A program made the position numbers and the translations under genes. Below, piece by piece: positions 6,237 to 6,334 of a DNA stretch of 6,334 nt. Below the pieces are notes generated by a model, which was given only the letters and a program-made list of their open reading frames with translations, searched no databases and was not told where the DNA came from. The stretch's first letter is position 1, and each line of letters begins with the position of its first letter. The stretch lies in contig DAWR01000199.1 of assembly GCA_002506015.1 (NCBI GenBank), forward strand, positions 7,323 to 13,656, read 5' to 3'. The stretch is from Candidatus Methanogasteraceae archaeon UBA261. Lineage in GTDB: Archaea > Halobacteriota > Methanosarcinia > Methanosarcinales > Methanogasteraceae.

Positions 6237-6334
6237 ATGCAATCAAAGAAAGTCCACGAGCAGGCACGAAAACCCATTCCATGCGGAGTTAGTTCCCCGG
6301 TTCGCGCGATAAACCGTATCCGTTCTACACAATG
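6237..6334 (+). CDS. hemL: Glutamate-1-semialdehyde 2,1-aminomutase HemL, N-terminal fragment cut by the window edge
   Basis: Only the first 32 codons are present. HemL is a PLP enzyme that converts glutamate-1-semialdehyde to 5-aminolevulinate, the committed precursor of tetrapyrroles, in the cytoplasm. The visible part reads SKKVHEQARKPIPCGVSSPV (3-22) followed by RA, matching the family start, in which a Ser-Lys helix leads to a PGGVNSPVRA or PGGVSSPVRA motif. Here the first glycine of that motif is Cys (C16). The ATG at 6237 places the motif at the usual distance from the N-terminus. No good Shine-Dalgarno sequence precedes it. The catalytic lysine and PLP-binding residues lie beyond the window, so integrity cannot be judged. 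The gene is divergent from the surface-protein gene. A related class III aminotransferase is the main alternative, but the PVRA motif is characteristic. Confidence 0.75.
   Translation, partial: MQSKKVHEQARKPIPCGVSSPVRAINRIRSTQ

Noticed and set aside
6093..6242. Minus-strand open stretch containing AVDLSGEAAIF, ending 11 bases before the surface-protein start
   Set aside because: The codons look fairly coding-like, but there is no ATG before the middle of the frame, a TGA precedes it directly, and it overlaps the hemL start and the divergent promoter gap. More likely chance, though a degraded small gene is possible.
6112..6282. 56-codon minus-strand frame starting MEWVF
   Set aside because: It is rich in Trp, Arg and Gly, lacks a ribosome site, and overlaps the hemL start on the opposite strand.

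Overview
The window looks like a chromosome segment from an anaerobic archaeon of the methanogen/ANME/Archaeoglobus side of Euryarchaeota (Halobacteriota). The main evidence is an archaeal-type CO dehydrogenase pair, CdhA and CdhB, the alpha and epsilon subunits of the acetyl-CoA decarbonylase/synthase (ACDS) complex. Archaeal TATA-type promoters, a poly-T terminator and a secreted protein with a VPxxxP C-terminal anchoring signal agree with this. I cannot assign a genus from sequence alone.

Layout from left to right. Positions 1-181 lie downstream of cdhB and hold no recognisable gene. This stretch is rich in short hairpins and might be the edge of a structured or mobile RNA element. cdhB (182-691, minus) and cdhA (692-3016, minus) form a tight operon with a TAA|ATG junction. 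Positions 3017-3379 are a divergent regulatory region. It carries a cdhA promoter with a G-free leader built from 9-bp repeats, a second tandem array with an 11-bp period, and a promoter placed so that sppA mRNA would be nearly leaderless. sppA (3380-4525, plus) encodes a membrane-anchored signal peptide peptidase with an unusual proline-rich N-terminal extension. It converges with a large secreted, probably glycosylated surface protein (4597-6081, minus) that has a CARDB-like repeat. Positions 6082-6236 separate this gene from the first 32 codons of hemL (6237 to the right edge, plus), the glutamate-1-semialdehyde aminomutase of tetrapyrrole synthesis.

How the genes relate. CdhA and CdhB form the CODH component of ACDS, which interconverts CO2 and enzyme-bound CO for acetyl-CoA synthesis or cleavage. 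The usual next gene, cdhC, does not follow cdhB within the visible sequence. HemL supplies 5-aminolevulinate for tetrapyrroles; in such archaea these include F430, corrinoids and siroheme or heme, and the ACDS methyl branch uses a corrinoid. SppA and the surface protein belong to the cell envelope and show no obvious pathway link to the ACDS genes. I found no CRISPR array, tRNA, rRNA or complete insertion sequence. The most unusual parts are the two tandem-repeat arrays between cdhA and sppA, the SppA N-terminus and the unexplained left edge.
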